Source: Silicimonas sp. (GTDB taxonomy: Bacteria; Pseudomonadota; Alphaproteobacteria; Rhodobacterales; Rhodobacteraceae). Taken from it: a stretch of DNA of 64,000 bases. The notes beneath the pieces were generated by a model. The model saw only the letters and a program-made list of their open reading frames with translations. It ran no database searches and had not been told where the DNA came from. The stretch covers positions 26,516-90,515 of the forward strand of contig JAJDVJ010000193.1 of NCBI GenBank assembly GCA_022826205.1. The letters run 5' to 3'. Made by a program: the position numbers and the translations under genes. Shown here piece by piece: positions 47,005 through 55,547 of the stretch (the stretch's first letter is position 1; each line of letters starts with the position of its first letter).

Positions 47005-47714
47005 GGCCACTGGTCCTCGTCCATGGTTTCATGGGCGGCAGTGATCAATGGGCCTTGCAGGCCCCTCTGGCAGACGGGCGTGATCTGATCGCGGTCGACC
47101 TGCCGGGCTTTGGCAAGAACTCGCATATGCCACCCATCAATACGATCAAGGGATTTGCGGACTGGGTGCTGGCAGAGACCGCCCTTCAGGAATTCGACCT
47201 GCTTGGCCACTCCATGGGCGGGATGATCGTGCAAGAGATGACACGTCTTGCGCCCGACCGTGTCTGCAATCTGGTCCTCTACGGAACCGGTGCGACCGGC
47301 GTGTTGCCGGGGCGATTTGAGCCGATTGAAATCTCGATGCAGCGCGCCCGAAAAGACGGTGCGCGGCGCACTGCGCGTCGGATCGCTGCGACGTGGTTTC
47401 TCAAGCGCGAGTCCGCACCCGAGTACCACGCTTGCGCCGCGATCGCCGAGCGAGTCAAGCTGACGGCGATCATCGCGGGGCTGGAAGCCATGCGCGGTTG
47501 GTCCGGGATTGATCACCTCGCCCATATTGCCGTGCCTACGCTGGTACTTTGGGGTGACGGCGACCGCACCTACGAATGGACTCAAATCGAGACGCTATGG
47601 CGGACCATCCCTGGTGCCAACCTCGCGGTCTTGCCCGCCTGCGCGCATGCTGTTCATTTCGAACGTCCTCAGCTTTTCAACGCGTTGGTCGCTGATTTTC
47701 TCGACGAGTCTTGA
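47001..47714 (+). CDS. Alpha/beta hydrolase
   Basis: 237 residues. The oxyanion-hole segment VLVHGFMGG is near the start, the nucleophile Ser in LLGHSMGG (about residue 72), an Asp in WGDGDRT and the His in CAHAVHFE near the C-terminus complete a hydrolase triad. It has no signal and is cytoplasmic. The start overlaps the permease stop by 4 bp, tying it to importer 2. It may hydrolyse an ester or lactone of the imported solute. Confidence 0.87.
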   Translation: MRPLVLVHGFMGGSDQWALQAPLADGRDLIAVDLPGFGKNSHMPPINTIKGFADWVLAETALQEFDLLGHSMGGMIVQEMTRLAPDRVCNLVLYGTGATGVLPGRFEPIEISMQRARKDGARRTARRIAATWFLKRESAPEYHACAAIAERVKLTAIIAGLEAMRGWSGIDHLAHIAVPTLVLWGDGDRTYEWTQIETLWRTIPGANLAVLPACAHAVHFERPQLFNALVADFLDES

Positions 47715-48255
47715 GCCGCATGCCCGCGCAGCGCTGACTCTGCCGCAACAGCTAATCTGGCAGCGCTTTTGATGCAGGACTGGTGACGTGAATTCGCGAA
47801 CGGCTGGAGTGCAAGCGGCCCGCCGTGCATTGGTGCGTCGGCCATCCCGTCTTGAGCCTGACCCGAACAATGACCGGCGTTCGTCTCTGCCGGCGCACAG
47901 TTCACTCGCGACCTCGTTCAATTGACTGGGAATTCACCGTCGTTCCTTCCCGGACCCAGCGCAGGAGCAGCCAGAGGAGGAGTTTCCATGCCACGCAAGC
48001 GAAGTCGGAAAGCCGAGCCTTGAATCGTGACCCGGGACTGCATGCATTCCGCGCCGGCCTGCGACCCGTCGCGCGCCGTCTCCCGGTCCGCGGTACCCGG
48101 ATGCCCAGACAAGTTCGGTGGATTTGGCCACCGTCGTAACGGAGCACCGCCCCATGCCATTGCAGTCTGGCGATCATTGACAAGATCTGACATGGGTGAG
48201 TTGATCAATTGCAGGCACTCGCGCCCAAGTATTGAAAGGGGCCCTGAGGGGAAAC
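47715..48255. other. Right boundary of the birA-coaX insertion; no gene seen
   Basis: 541 bp with only short shadow frames. It should contain the coaX promoter. No repeats matching the left boundary or site-specific recombination scars were seen. Confidence 0.45.
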
Positions 48256-49032
48256 ATGCTACTTTGCATCGATGCGGGCAACACGAACTCTGTCTTCGCA
48301 ATCTGGGACGGCACGTCGTTTCTGGGCACTTGGCGTGCCTCGACCGAACATCAGAGGACTGCGGACCAGTATTTTGTGTGGCTATCGACCCTGATGGAGG
48401 CCCAAGGTCTCACTGATTTGGAGATCGACGAGGTCGTGATTTCCTCGACGGTCCCGCGTGTCGTGTTCAACCTTCGCGTTCTCTGCAACAGTTACTTCAA
48501 TTGCAGGCCGCTTGTCGTAGGCAAGCCGGAATGTCTTCTTCCGGTTCCCTCAAGGGTGGAGGCCGGCGTCACGCCTGGCCCGGACCGACTCGCCAATGCT
48601 GCAGCAACGTTCGATCGGCATGGCGGCGATGCGATCGTCGTTGACTTTGGCACTGCGACAAATTTCGACGTCGTGGCGCATGACGGGGCCTATATCGGCG
48701 GTGTGATTTCGCCAGGAGTGAATCTCAGCCTAGAAGCGCTTCATGCTGGAGCGGCAGCTCTTCCGCATGTGGACATCACGCAGCCTGCACGGGTGATTGG
48801 CGCCAATACGGTAGCCTGCATCCAGTCAGGCGTCTATTGGGGCTACAGCGGGCTGATCGAGGGCATCGTGGCCCGTATCAAGGCGGAGTACGGGCGGGAC
48901 ATGAAAGTCATCGGCACGGGTGGGCTGGCACCGCTGTTCGCGCAGGGCGACATCCGGTTTGATTCGATTGACGACGACCTGACGATCTACGGGCTGGCTG
49001 TCATTCATCGATTCAACAAGGATCGTGCATGA
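48256..49032 (+). CDS. coaX: Type III pantothenate kinase
   Basis: 258-residue ASKHA-fold kinase phosphorylating pantothenate in CoA synthesis. Motifs are DAGNTNSVFAIWDG at the N-terminus, TPGPDRLANA (about residue 104) and VVDFGTATNFDVV. ATG 48256 follows GAGGGG. It overlaps the RNase J gene by 4 bp. In roseobacter relatives it normally follows birA directly. Confidence 0.95.
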   Translation: MLLCIDAGNTNSVFAIWDGTSFLGTWRASTEHQRTADQYFVWLSTLMEAQGLTDLEIDEVVISSTVPRVVFNLRVLCNSYFNCRPLVVGKPECLLPVPSRVEAGVTPGPDRLANAAATFDRHGGDAIVVDFGTATNFDVVAHDGAYIGGVISPGVNLSLEALHAGAAALPHVDITQPARVIGANTVACIQSGVYWGYSGLIEGIVARIKAEYGRDMKVIGTGGLAPLFAQGDIRFDSIDDDLTIYGLAVIHRFNKDRA

Positions 49033-50705
49033 CCAAGGACAGACTGTTCTATCTGCCGCTCGGCGGCGCGGACGAGGTCGGCATGAACACCTATGTCTAT
49101 GGCTACGGTCCGACGGAACGCGAGCGCCTGATCGTGGTGGACATGGGCGTGGCCTTTCCGGACATGGAAAGCACGCCCGGAGTGGACCTGATATTTGCAG
49201 ACATAAGCTGGCTGGCCGAACGAGCGGACCGAATTGACGCGATCTTCATCACGCACGGCCACGAGGATCATGTCGGTGCGCTTGGCCATCTCTGGCCGCA
49301 GTTGCGCGCGACGGTATTCACACGGGCCTTTACCGGACACTTGGCGCGGCGCAAGATCGAGGAGCGGGGCCTGGACGGCAAGGTCGTCAATGTCGTGCAA
49401 CCTTGGCCAAGGGCCGTGCAGGCTGGTCCGTTTCGTGTGGGCTTTGCGCCGGTCAGCCACTCAATTCCGGAGAGCTCGGCCTTGATCATCGACACCCCCG
49501 CAGGCCGAATCGTGCATACAGGCGACTTCAAGCTCGATGCGACGCCCGTCGTGGGCGAGGCGTTCGATGAGGCGTTCTGGAGGGGAATCGGGGATCAAGG
49601 CGTGCACGTTCTGACCTGTGATTCTACGAACGTGTTTTCGCCCTTGCCCGGCAGGTCCGAAGCCAGCATCGAAGCCGAAATTAGAAAGCTGGCGGCGAAT
49701 GCGTCCGGCATGATTGCCGCGACGACCTTCGCCTCGAACGTGGCAAGGCTGAAGACGCTCGCCTCTGCCGGAGTGGCGGCCGGCCGTTCCGTATGCCTGC
49801 TTGGTCGGGCGATGCGGCGAATGGTTGAAGACTCGGTTAAGACCGGAATCCTCACCGAATTCCCGAGGACCATCTCGCCGGAAGAGGCCAAGAACGTGCC
49901 TCGTGAGCACTTGATGCTTCTCGTGACCGGTTCGCAAGGCGAGGCCCGCGCCGCGTCGGGGGCGCTGTCCCGTGGAAAGTATCAGGGTCTGGAGCTTTCC
50001 GAGGGCGACACTTTCCTGTTCTCGTCAAAGACCATTCCGGGCAATGAGAGAGCTGTGCTTCGTGTCGTGAACGCCTTGTCAAAGAAAGGCGTCGACGTGA
50101 TTGATGACACTTCAATCCTCTATCACGTGTCCGGACATGCGAACCGACCTGACCTTGACCGAATGCACGAGTTGCTCCGGCCCAGGATCGTGGTTCCGAT
50201 GCACGGAGAGTGTCGGCATCTCAAGGAGCACGCTCGTGTGGCGGCCACGAACGGCTTTGCGTCGCTCGTTGCTGGCAACGGTTCACTCGTGGATCTCACT
50301 GGCGACGCGCCTGAGGTAACGGAACATGTGGAGGCAGGACGCATCTACCTTGACGGCAAGGTACAGGTCGGGGCGTTGGACGGAATTGTTCGGAACCGAA
50401 CTAGGATGGCCATGAACGGTCATGTTGCGGTGACCCTGTTCCTTGAGGGGAACGAATCTGACGGCGGACCTTGGGCTGACTTGACCGGATTGTCCGGAAC
50501 GGGCGTGTCAGGGAAATCCCTTGGAGCGGTCCTGGAAAAGGAACTGGATCGGCAGTTCGAGCGATCAAAGGTGCATGGAGCATCGGAGGATGGGGAGCTT
50601 GATGACAGGCTTGCCGACGACCTGCGAGGCGTGGTTCGCAGAATCTGTGACGCTGAAATCGGCAAGAAGCCGGAAGTGACGGTCTTGATCAGTCGATCGA
50701 CTTGA
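49029..50705 (+). CDS. rnj: Ribonuclease J
   Basis: 558-residue metallo-beta-lactamase/beta-CASP nuclease of the RNase J family, acting in mRNA and rRNA processing. It has the zinc motif THGHEDHVGALG at about 77-88, the SHSIPES motif, and beta-CASP HGECRHL near 395. It follows coaX with an ATGA overlap. Confidence 0.93.
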   Translation: MTKDRLFYLPLGGADEVGMNTYVYGYGPTERERLIVVDMGVAFPDMESTPGVDLIFADISWLAERADRIDAIFITHGHEDHVGALGHLWPQLRATVFTRAFTGHLARRKIEERGLDGKVVNVVQPWPRAVQAGPFRVGFAPVSHSIPESSALIIDTPAGRIVHTGDFKLDATPVVGEAFDEAFWRGIGDQGVHVLTCDSTNVFSPLPGRSEASIEAEIRKLAANASGMIAATTFASNVARLKTLASAGVAAGRSVCLLGRAMRRMVEDSVKTGILTEFPRTISPEEAKNVPREHLMLLVTGSQGEARAASGALSRGKYQGLELSEGDTFLFSSKTIPGNERAVLRVVNALSKKGVDVIDDTSILYHVSGHANRPDLDRMHELLRPRIVVPMHGECRHLKEHARVAATNGFASLVAGNGSLVDLTGDAPEVTEHVEAGRIYLDGKVQVGALDGIVRNRTRMAMNGHVAVTLFLEGNESDGGPWADLTGLSGTGVSGKSLGAVLEKELDRQFERSKVHGASEDGELDDRLADDLRGVVRRICDAEIGKKPEVTVLISRST

Positions 50706-50918
50706 GTGCCTGGAACGATGTGAAGTGCATTTTCAGGTGTTGCTTGGACCGGTCCAGACTGCCGCGCACTGCTTGAAGTTCATTGAATTGAGGCCTTGCA
50801 TGTGTTCTCCAGCGCTGACGGTGCGTCCACTCCCGACTCGGCAGTTTCAAGAGCATGAATTTTCCCCTTGCCTTGGTCGTGAGTGCTTGGGAGCGGCGTT
50901 GCAGTGCCATGCGAAGAC

Positions 50919-52058
50919 TCAATGGACAGCGACCGAACTTGTCAGATCAGAGGAAACGCGACGCAGTTCTGACAATCTTCGCAATTGTGCATCTGCCATT
51001 GCGCTAGGAACGCCAATCAAGGCCGCTGGATGGGATATGGCGGCTTGAAGCGCGGACTCCAAGGAAACATTAGCGGTTTCCATCAATGTCTTGATAGCAA
51101 ACGTTAATTCTAGATCGGCCCCAGCCAGTGTCCCGTCTTGAAGTTTCAGGGCGCCGCCACGACGTCGAATCAGGCGTCCACCCAGTTCGAACTCGGTAAG
51201 GTCGGTTCCGGCGACGGCCATCGCATCACTCACAAGAAACATTCTGCCCGGTCCTGCCTTTGCCGCCCATGCCGTGCGAATTGTCTCTGGATGAACATGG
51301 ACAGCATCCGCAATCAGGCTTGCCGACACGCTGCCGCTGGCCAAAGCTGCACCCACCAAGCCGGGCTCACGATTGCCGAGCTGGCTCATGGCATTGAAGA
51401 TATGGGTGACGCAACGTGCCCCGGCTGCGAAGTACCGCATGCAGACTTCGAAGCTTGCGTCACTGTGACCAAGCGAGACCAGCACTCCGGCGCGAGCGAG
51501 TGTTGACACCTGTTCCTCGGTCACGTTCTCCGGCGCAACGGTGACCTTGAGTGCCGGCAGTCGCCTTGATGCGGTGACCAGCGTTTCCATATCGTCGTCT
51601 TCCATGGGTCGGATGAACGCTGGATCGTGCGCACCTTTTCGTGCGATCGAGAGATGCGGACCTTCAAGATGGAGCCCTGCGATTCCCGGGACGCCTTCAT
51701 GGACAGCCTCAATTGTGGCTTCGATCGTTGCGCGGGTCTTTTCGGCCGAGTCCGAAATCAGCGTTGGCAAGAGGACAGAGACGCCAAGGTTGCGATGCGC
51801 CCTGGCAATCCGGCGGAGCGTGTCCACAGACGGGTCATTGTTGAGCATGACACCGCCGCCACCGTTGGTCTGGAGATCCACATAGCCTGGAGTCAGAATG
51901 TCGCCGGACAAATCGACCACTTCGCCGTCTTTCGGAACTTCTGCATCTGGCCCGAACTCTCTTGCGTGACCGTCTACAAAGCGGATGGCATGTCCCGCCC
52001 TCAGCTTCTTGCCGTCGAAAATGCGGCCGTTCTGGATCGTCACGACATCCTGGGTCAT
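50919..52058 (-). CDS. nagA: N-acetylglucosamine-6-phosphate deacetylase
   Basis: 379-residue amidohydrolase converting GlcNAc-6-P to GlcN-6-P and acetate. It has the metal and substrate blocks PGYVDLQTNGGGG, GLHLEGPHLS, VSLGHSDAS, THIFNAMSQ and FLVSDAMAVAGTD. It is last in a four-gene minus-strand operon and overlaps the SIS gene by 4 bp. It removes the acetyl group after phosphorylation by the BadF-type kinase. Confidence 0.94.
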   Translation of the reverse strand: MTQDVVTIQNGRIFDGKKLRAGHAIRFVDGHAREFGPDAEVPKDGEVVDLSGDILTPGYVDLQTNGGGGVMLNNDPSVDTLRRIARAHRNLGVSVLLPTLISDSAEKTRATIEATIEAVHEGVPGIAGLHLEGPHLSIARKGAHDPAFIRPMEDDDMETLVTASRRLPALKVTVAPENVTEEQVSTLARAGVLVSLGHSDASFEVCMRYFAAGARCVTHIFNAMSQLGNREPGLVGAALASGSVSASLIADAVHVHPETIRTAWAAKAGPGRMFLVSDAMAVAGTDLTEFELGGRLIRRRGGALKLQDGTLAGADLELTFAIKTLMETANVSLESALQAAISHPAALIGVPSAMADAQLRRLSELRRVSSDLTSSVAVH

Positions 52059-53083
52059 ACGGTTTCTGTAACTTTGTTGAGGTGTCGCGGAGAATCCGGA
52101 TCAATTCCACGCTGCACGGCAAGAGCCTCGACCATGCAATAGAACGATACGATTGCGGCGACTGGATCGGTCAGCCAGTGGCCGGTCCGGACATGCTGCA
52201 AGCGCGTCGCTTTCCTGACCCTGTCGGACAAGACGAAGACCCGTGCACCCTTTTCGGCAAGGGCATCTGCGGTTTCCGCAACGCTCTCTTCAGCGGCGTC
52301 ACCGGCCGCGAAGACGATCACCGGAAAGCCTTGGTCGATGATGGACACAGGGCCGTGAAGCACCTCAGCGGAGGAGTAGCTCTCGGCATGGATCAGGCAC
52401 GTTTCCTTGAACTTGAGCGCCGCTTCGTTCGAGATCGCCCGTGACGGCCCGCGGCCGAGCGTAAGCAGGGAACGGCCGTCGATGGCGCCTTCCGCAGGCG
52501 ACCAGTCGCAGCGTATCGCGCCCTCGAGGTGGTCGGGCAAGGCTCGGATTGCCGACAAAAGTGACGTTTGCCCCTTTAGTTCGGCGATCAGCCACAGACC
52601 GACGACAAGCGAAGTCACAAAGGTCTTTGTTGCGGCAACGCTCAATTCGGGACCTGCGTGAATCGGCAGTGTGCGGTCAACAACGCATGCAAGGCTGGAT
52701 TCCGGGTTGTTGGTAATCGCGATCGTAAGCGCGCCACTCCTCTTGAGCGCCTTGGTCATCTGCACGATGTCGGGGCTTTGGCCCGATTGAGAAATCGATA
52801 TGCACATGGTCCCGTTGGCGTCCAGCTCGACGCCATATTGCGACGCGACGGATGGTCCAACCGAGGCCATTGGACGCTTCAGGAGCAGCTCGCTGGCATA
52901 CTTCAGGTAGGTGCAGGCGTGGTCGGATGAACCGCGCGCTACCGAGAGGAGAAATGGCGGATTCATGTCGCGAGCTCTAGCCGCGGTTGCGGCGATGGCG
53001 TCTCCGCCACGGCTCAAGAGACGTTCGACGGCCGCAGGAATTTCGCAGATTTCCCGACGCATCTGTGTGGTATCGGCGGTCAT
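52055..53083 (-). CDS. SIS-domain glucosamine-6-phosphate deaminase-like protein (NagB-II/AgaS type)
   Basis: 342 residues with two SIS domains and no glutaminase domain. Motifs are SVARGSSDHACTYLKYASE, SISQSGQSPDIV and SAEVLHGPVSI, matching the C-terminal isomerase half of GlmS and NagB-II-type deaminases. It should turn GlcN-6-P into fructose-6-P with ammonia release, completing GlcNAc use. ATG 53083 (13 bp after the regulator stop) is preferred over the longer frame from 53137. Confidence 0.9.
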   Translation of the reverse strand: MTADTTQMRREICEIPAAVERLLSRGGDAIAATAARARDMNPPFLLSVARGSSDHACTYLKYASELLLKRPMASVGPSVASQYGVELDANGTMCISISQSGQSPDIVQMTKALKRSGALTIAITNNPESSLACVVDRTLPIHAGPELSVAATKTFVTSLVVGLWLIAELKGQTSLLSAIRALPDHLEGAIRCDWSPAEGAIDGRSLLTLGRGPSRAISNEAALKFKETCLIHAESYSSAEVLHGPVSIIDQGFPVIVFAAGDAAEESVAETADALAEKGARVFVLSDRVRKATRLQHVRTGHWLTDPVAAIVSFYCMVEALAVQRGIDPDSPRHLNKVTETV

Positions 53084-53096
53084 GTTCGCTGTCTCG

Positions 53097-53852
53097 TCAC
53101 TTTCGCAACCGCAGTTCTGCGACGAAGTCGTATGCATCGCCGCGATAACGGGACCGAGTAAGTTCGGCGACCCGCCCGCTCTTCAGGAAAGACTTGCGCT
53201 CAATGCTCAAAATGGCGGCACCTTCGGCAATGCCAAGAAGATCCGCTTCGCGCGCATCCGAATTTATGGCGGAAATCTTCTGAATCGCAGTGGTCGGTCG
53301 ATTCCCCAAGCGTTCAAGCACGGAATAAAGAGAGGTTTTCACTTCAAGCGGGTTTGGCAGGATGTCCAGAGGAAGTGCAGCGCGTTCCAGCGCCATAGGA
53401 CGTCCTCCAGCTTCGCGAAGTCGGTAAATTCGGGCAACTTGCCCACCCTCCCGCAGGTTCAGGGCGGCCACCTCGTCAGGCGTCGCCAGAAAGATGCCCC
53501 TTTCGAGCCAGCGAGAAGTCGTGTCGAGCCCTCGGCTCGCCATGTCTTCGGTAAATGAAGTCAGGTGCGAGAGGGATTGCTCCATCCGCTCAATTGGTTC
53601 GCGAACGAAAGATCCCGATCCTTGCCGTTGCTCGATCAATCCCTCACGCACCAGTTCCTGTATCGCCTTGCGGACAGTGACGCGGGACAGATCGGTGATA
53701 TCGGCAATCTCGCGCTCTGGAGGAAGTGACGAGTTGGGCGACAGGACGCCCGTCTCGATGCCTAGATGCAGACGTCGCCGGAGTTGCAAGTAGCGTGGAC
53801 CGCCAGCCTCGCCAAGCCAGCCTTCGGGTCGGAGAAATTCGGCGGCGTTCAC
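53097..53852 (-). CDS. GntR-family regulator with UTRA domain
   Basis: 251 residues of the HutC/NagR subgroup. The winged helix-turn-helix LPPEREIADITDLSRVTVRKAIQELV is at about 42-67, followed by a UTRA ligand domain (LTSFTEDMASRG to LSIERKSFLKSG). It lies inside the amino-sugar operon, overlapping the kinase gene by 4 bp, so it probably represses its own operon. The matching AGGTAT direct repeats at 54731-54748 and 55504-55521 are its likely sites; the ligand is probably GlcN-6-P or GlcNAc-6-P. Confidence 0.92.
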   Translation of the reverse strand: MNAAEFLRPEGWLGEAGGPRYLQLRRRLHLGIETGVLSPNSSLPPEREIADITDLSRVTVRKAIQELVREGLIEQRQGSGSFVREPIERMEQSLSHLTSFTEDMASRGLDTTSRWLERGIFLATPDEVAALNLREGGQVARIYRLREAGGRPMALERAALPLDILPNPLEVKTSLYSVLERLGNRPTTAIQKISAINSDAREADLLGIAEGAAILSIERKSFLKSGRVAELTRSRYRGDAYDFVAELRLRK

Positions 53853-54727
53853 GCAGGAATCTCCTGGGCAAATTCCGCTGCAAGCGAAAGAGCACCTGCA
53901 AGGGGCTCATCAAGTGGCGGGGTCAGATCGGACTGCATGTGTGCAGGCAGGTATGGAGCGTAGCAGGCACCGATTCCGCCAGTCAGGCAAATCGGCTGAC
54001 CGATGCTCCAGCCGATGACTTGAAGCATCGCGGAAATGTCCTGTGCCCCTGCGCGCATAATTTGATCGGCGAGCACGTCGCCCTGCTTCGCAAATTTGGT
54101 CACGAGCGGCGCCAAGGCGCCAAACTCCGAAGGACTGGCCGATCCCGCAAAGCGGACGATGCCTGCGGTGCTTTCGCAATCTGTCAAGATCCGCTCTGCC
54201 AATGGCGAGGTGGGGCACTGCCCGTCAATGCATTTGAGTGTCATGCTGAGGGCGGCTTTGCCCACGAAGTGTGCCGACGCTTCGTCCCCTAGCACCGGTC
54301 CCCAGCCGCCGGCACACCGCATGACTCCTTGGGATTGTGCTGCAAAGAATGATCCTGTGCCGCAGTGGGCAATTGCGCCGTCGGCCAGGCCAAGTGCGCC
54401 TCTCAATGCTGCCGCGCGATCATCTTCAATGCGGACGTGCGCAAATGGCAGGGCTGTGCGCAACCTTTCAGAGATTGTCTCGCCTGTCATTCCCGCAAGT
54501 CCGACAAACGCGGGAATCCGCGAAAGCGATTCCAACTTCAGGCCGGCACGATTTGCCAATCTGTTCAAGCCGGCAGAAATCTCGCTCAGTGCGCCGTCAA
54601 AGTCTGTGGACACGTTTGCGGGTCCGGTCTCCACGGCAACGATTGACTTGCCGTCATCCAACGCGACGCGACACTGCGTGCCGCCGCCATCAATGGCGAT
54701 AACCGGAGACGTTTGCGATTCACTCAT
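53849..54727 (-). CDS. BadF/BadG-type ATPase, N-acetylglucosamine kinase-like
   Basis: 292 residues from ATG 54727; the longer frame from 54904 crosses the operator. It has IDGGGTQCRVALDDG at the N-terminus for the phosphate loop, GLAGMTGE, HCGTGSFFAAQ and TGGIGACYAPYL, as in eukaryote-type N-acetylglucosamine kinase. It would phosphorylate imported GlcNAc or MurNAc, replacing PTS phosphorylation. It heads the minus-strand amino-sugar operon. Confidence 0.88.
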   Translation of the reverse strand: MSESQTSPVIAIDGGGTQCRVALDDGKSIVAVETGPANVSTDFDGALSEISAGLNRLANRAGLKLESLSRIPAFVGLAGMTGETISERLRTALPFAHVRIEDDRAAALRGALGLADGAIAHCGTGSFFAAQSQGVMRCAGGWGPVLGDEASAHFVGKAALSMTLKCIDGQCPTSPLAERILTDCESTAGIVRFAGSASPSEFGALAPLVTKFAKQGDVLADQIMRAGAQDISAMLQVIGWSIGQPICLTGGIGACYAPYLPAHMQSDLTPPLDEPLAGALSLAAEFAQEIPA

Positions 54728-54730
54728 GCA

Positions 54731-54748
54731 GATACCTTTATAATACCT
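54731..54748. promoter_or_regulatory. Direct-repeat operator, minus-strand amino-sugar operon
   Basis: On the minus strand this reads AGGTATTATAAAGGTATC, two AGGTAT hexamers 11 bp apart. It matches 16 of 18 bases of the element at 55504-55521 in the divergent operon. It overlaps the ribosome binding region just 3 nt from the kinase start, so binding could block initiation. Likely bound by the UTRA regulator. Confidence 0.65.
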
Positions 54749-55079
54749 ATTGGGAGAGAGAAAGTCCAAATAATGCCAATATGTTACTTTTTGCCTCAAG
54801 TTCGTGCCGATGGAGCAGCTGGTCTGCTCGACGTGCCCGACTGAATTTTTGTGCACCGGTCGTGGGATGTGCGCATCCCGAGTTCGCTGTTCAGAATGGT
54901 TCATCGGGGCATGGCGCCGCCGGGAGCAGCTTCAGACCGATCATCGGCACATTTGCTGGAAGTCGGTTCGAATTTCTTGAAAATCCAGGCTTCGATGTCT
55001 TCCCGGTACCACATGCTGCCATGGGAAGTGGCGCTAGGCTGGCTACCTGCCGCGGGTAGGCAAGGCGCACCTTGGCAGA
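54749..55079. other. Left half of the 820-bp region between divergent amino-sugar operons
   Basis: No gene. On the minus strand near 54960-55020 a short frame reads WYREDIEAWIFKKF, like the C-terminal part of AlpA-type phage regulators, but no full domain can be built. It may be a relic. Confidence 0.35.
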
Positions 55080-55478
55080 GTGGATGAGGTTTGGGATTCA
55101 CTCACCTGGAATGGATTGGCGATGCACGATCCCACGTTGTTTGTCTACCCATCTTGTCTTGTGCCCCAGTCAGGGACGGGCGATCCGTTCGCAGCATTGA
55201 ATCGGCATGTTGATTCCGACGGGTTCCGCCTAGATCCGTTCCATGCGTCTGGGTATGACGGCGGTCCGAAGGTCCATCAGCTGCGCCAGGGTCCTGCGAC
55301 GATGCATTTGGTTCTGGTGCCATCCACGATGCAGATTCTGACTGTTGAACGGATCGAGTTTCCCGTCCCGGGTCTGCTCGGTCTGTCGCGGATTCCGGAC
55401 ATATGGGTTGGCGAACGGACGCCGGACGAAAGGACAGTCTGGCACTTTCGGATGAAATTGACACGGGCGGCACGTTGA
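55080..55478 (+). CDS. Hypothetical protein, doubtful
   Basis: Up to 132 residues (ATG 55080, alternatives at 55122), containing GDPFAALNRHVDSDGFRLDPFHASGYDG and a C-terminal RIPDIWVGERTPDERTVWHFRMKL. The amino-acid mix looks protein-like and it is the largest frame here, but no motif, signal or ribosome binding site supports it. It lies just before the MurQ operator. Confidence 0.25.
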   Translation: MDEVWDSLTWNGLAMHDPTLFVYPSCLVPQSGTGDPFAALNRHVDSDGFRLDPFHASGYDGGPKVHQLRQGPATMHLVLVPSTMQILTVERIEFPVPGLLGLSRIPDIWVGERTPDERTVWHFRMKLTRAAR

Positions 55479-55503
55479 GGCTTTGAACAAAAGTGTAGAC
55501 AAA

Positions 55504-55521
55504 AGGTATTAAATAGGTATC
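55504..55521. promoter_or_regulatory. Direct-repeat operator, plus-strand amino-sugar operon
   Basis: AGGTATTAAATAGGTATC carries two AGGTAT hexamers 11 bp apart and matches the divergent copy at 54731-54748 in 16 of 18 bases. A partly overlapping inverted repeat ATAGG-TAT-CCTAT covers 55513-55525. It ends 26 bp before the murQ start. Confidence 0.65.
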
Positions 55522-55547
55522 CTATAGCGTGTGACTGGGGGAATCAC

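Noticed and set aside
50689..50922. 77-codon minus-strand frame between the RNase J and nagA genes
   Set aside because: Overlaps the end of the RNase J gene and has no motif or start support.
54901..55101. Minus-strand frame with WYREDIEAWI, like AlpA excisionases
   Set aside because: Only the last helix resembles AlpA; the rest of the domain is not in frame, so an intact gene is not supported.
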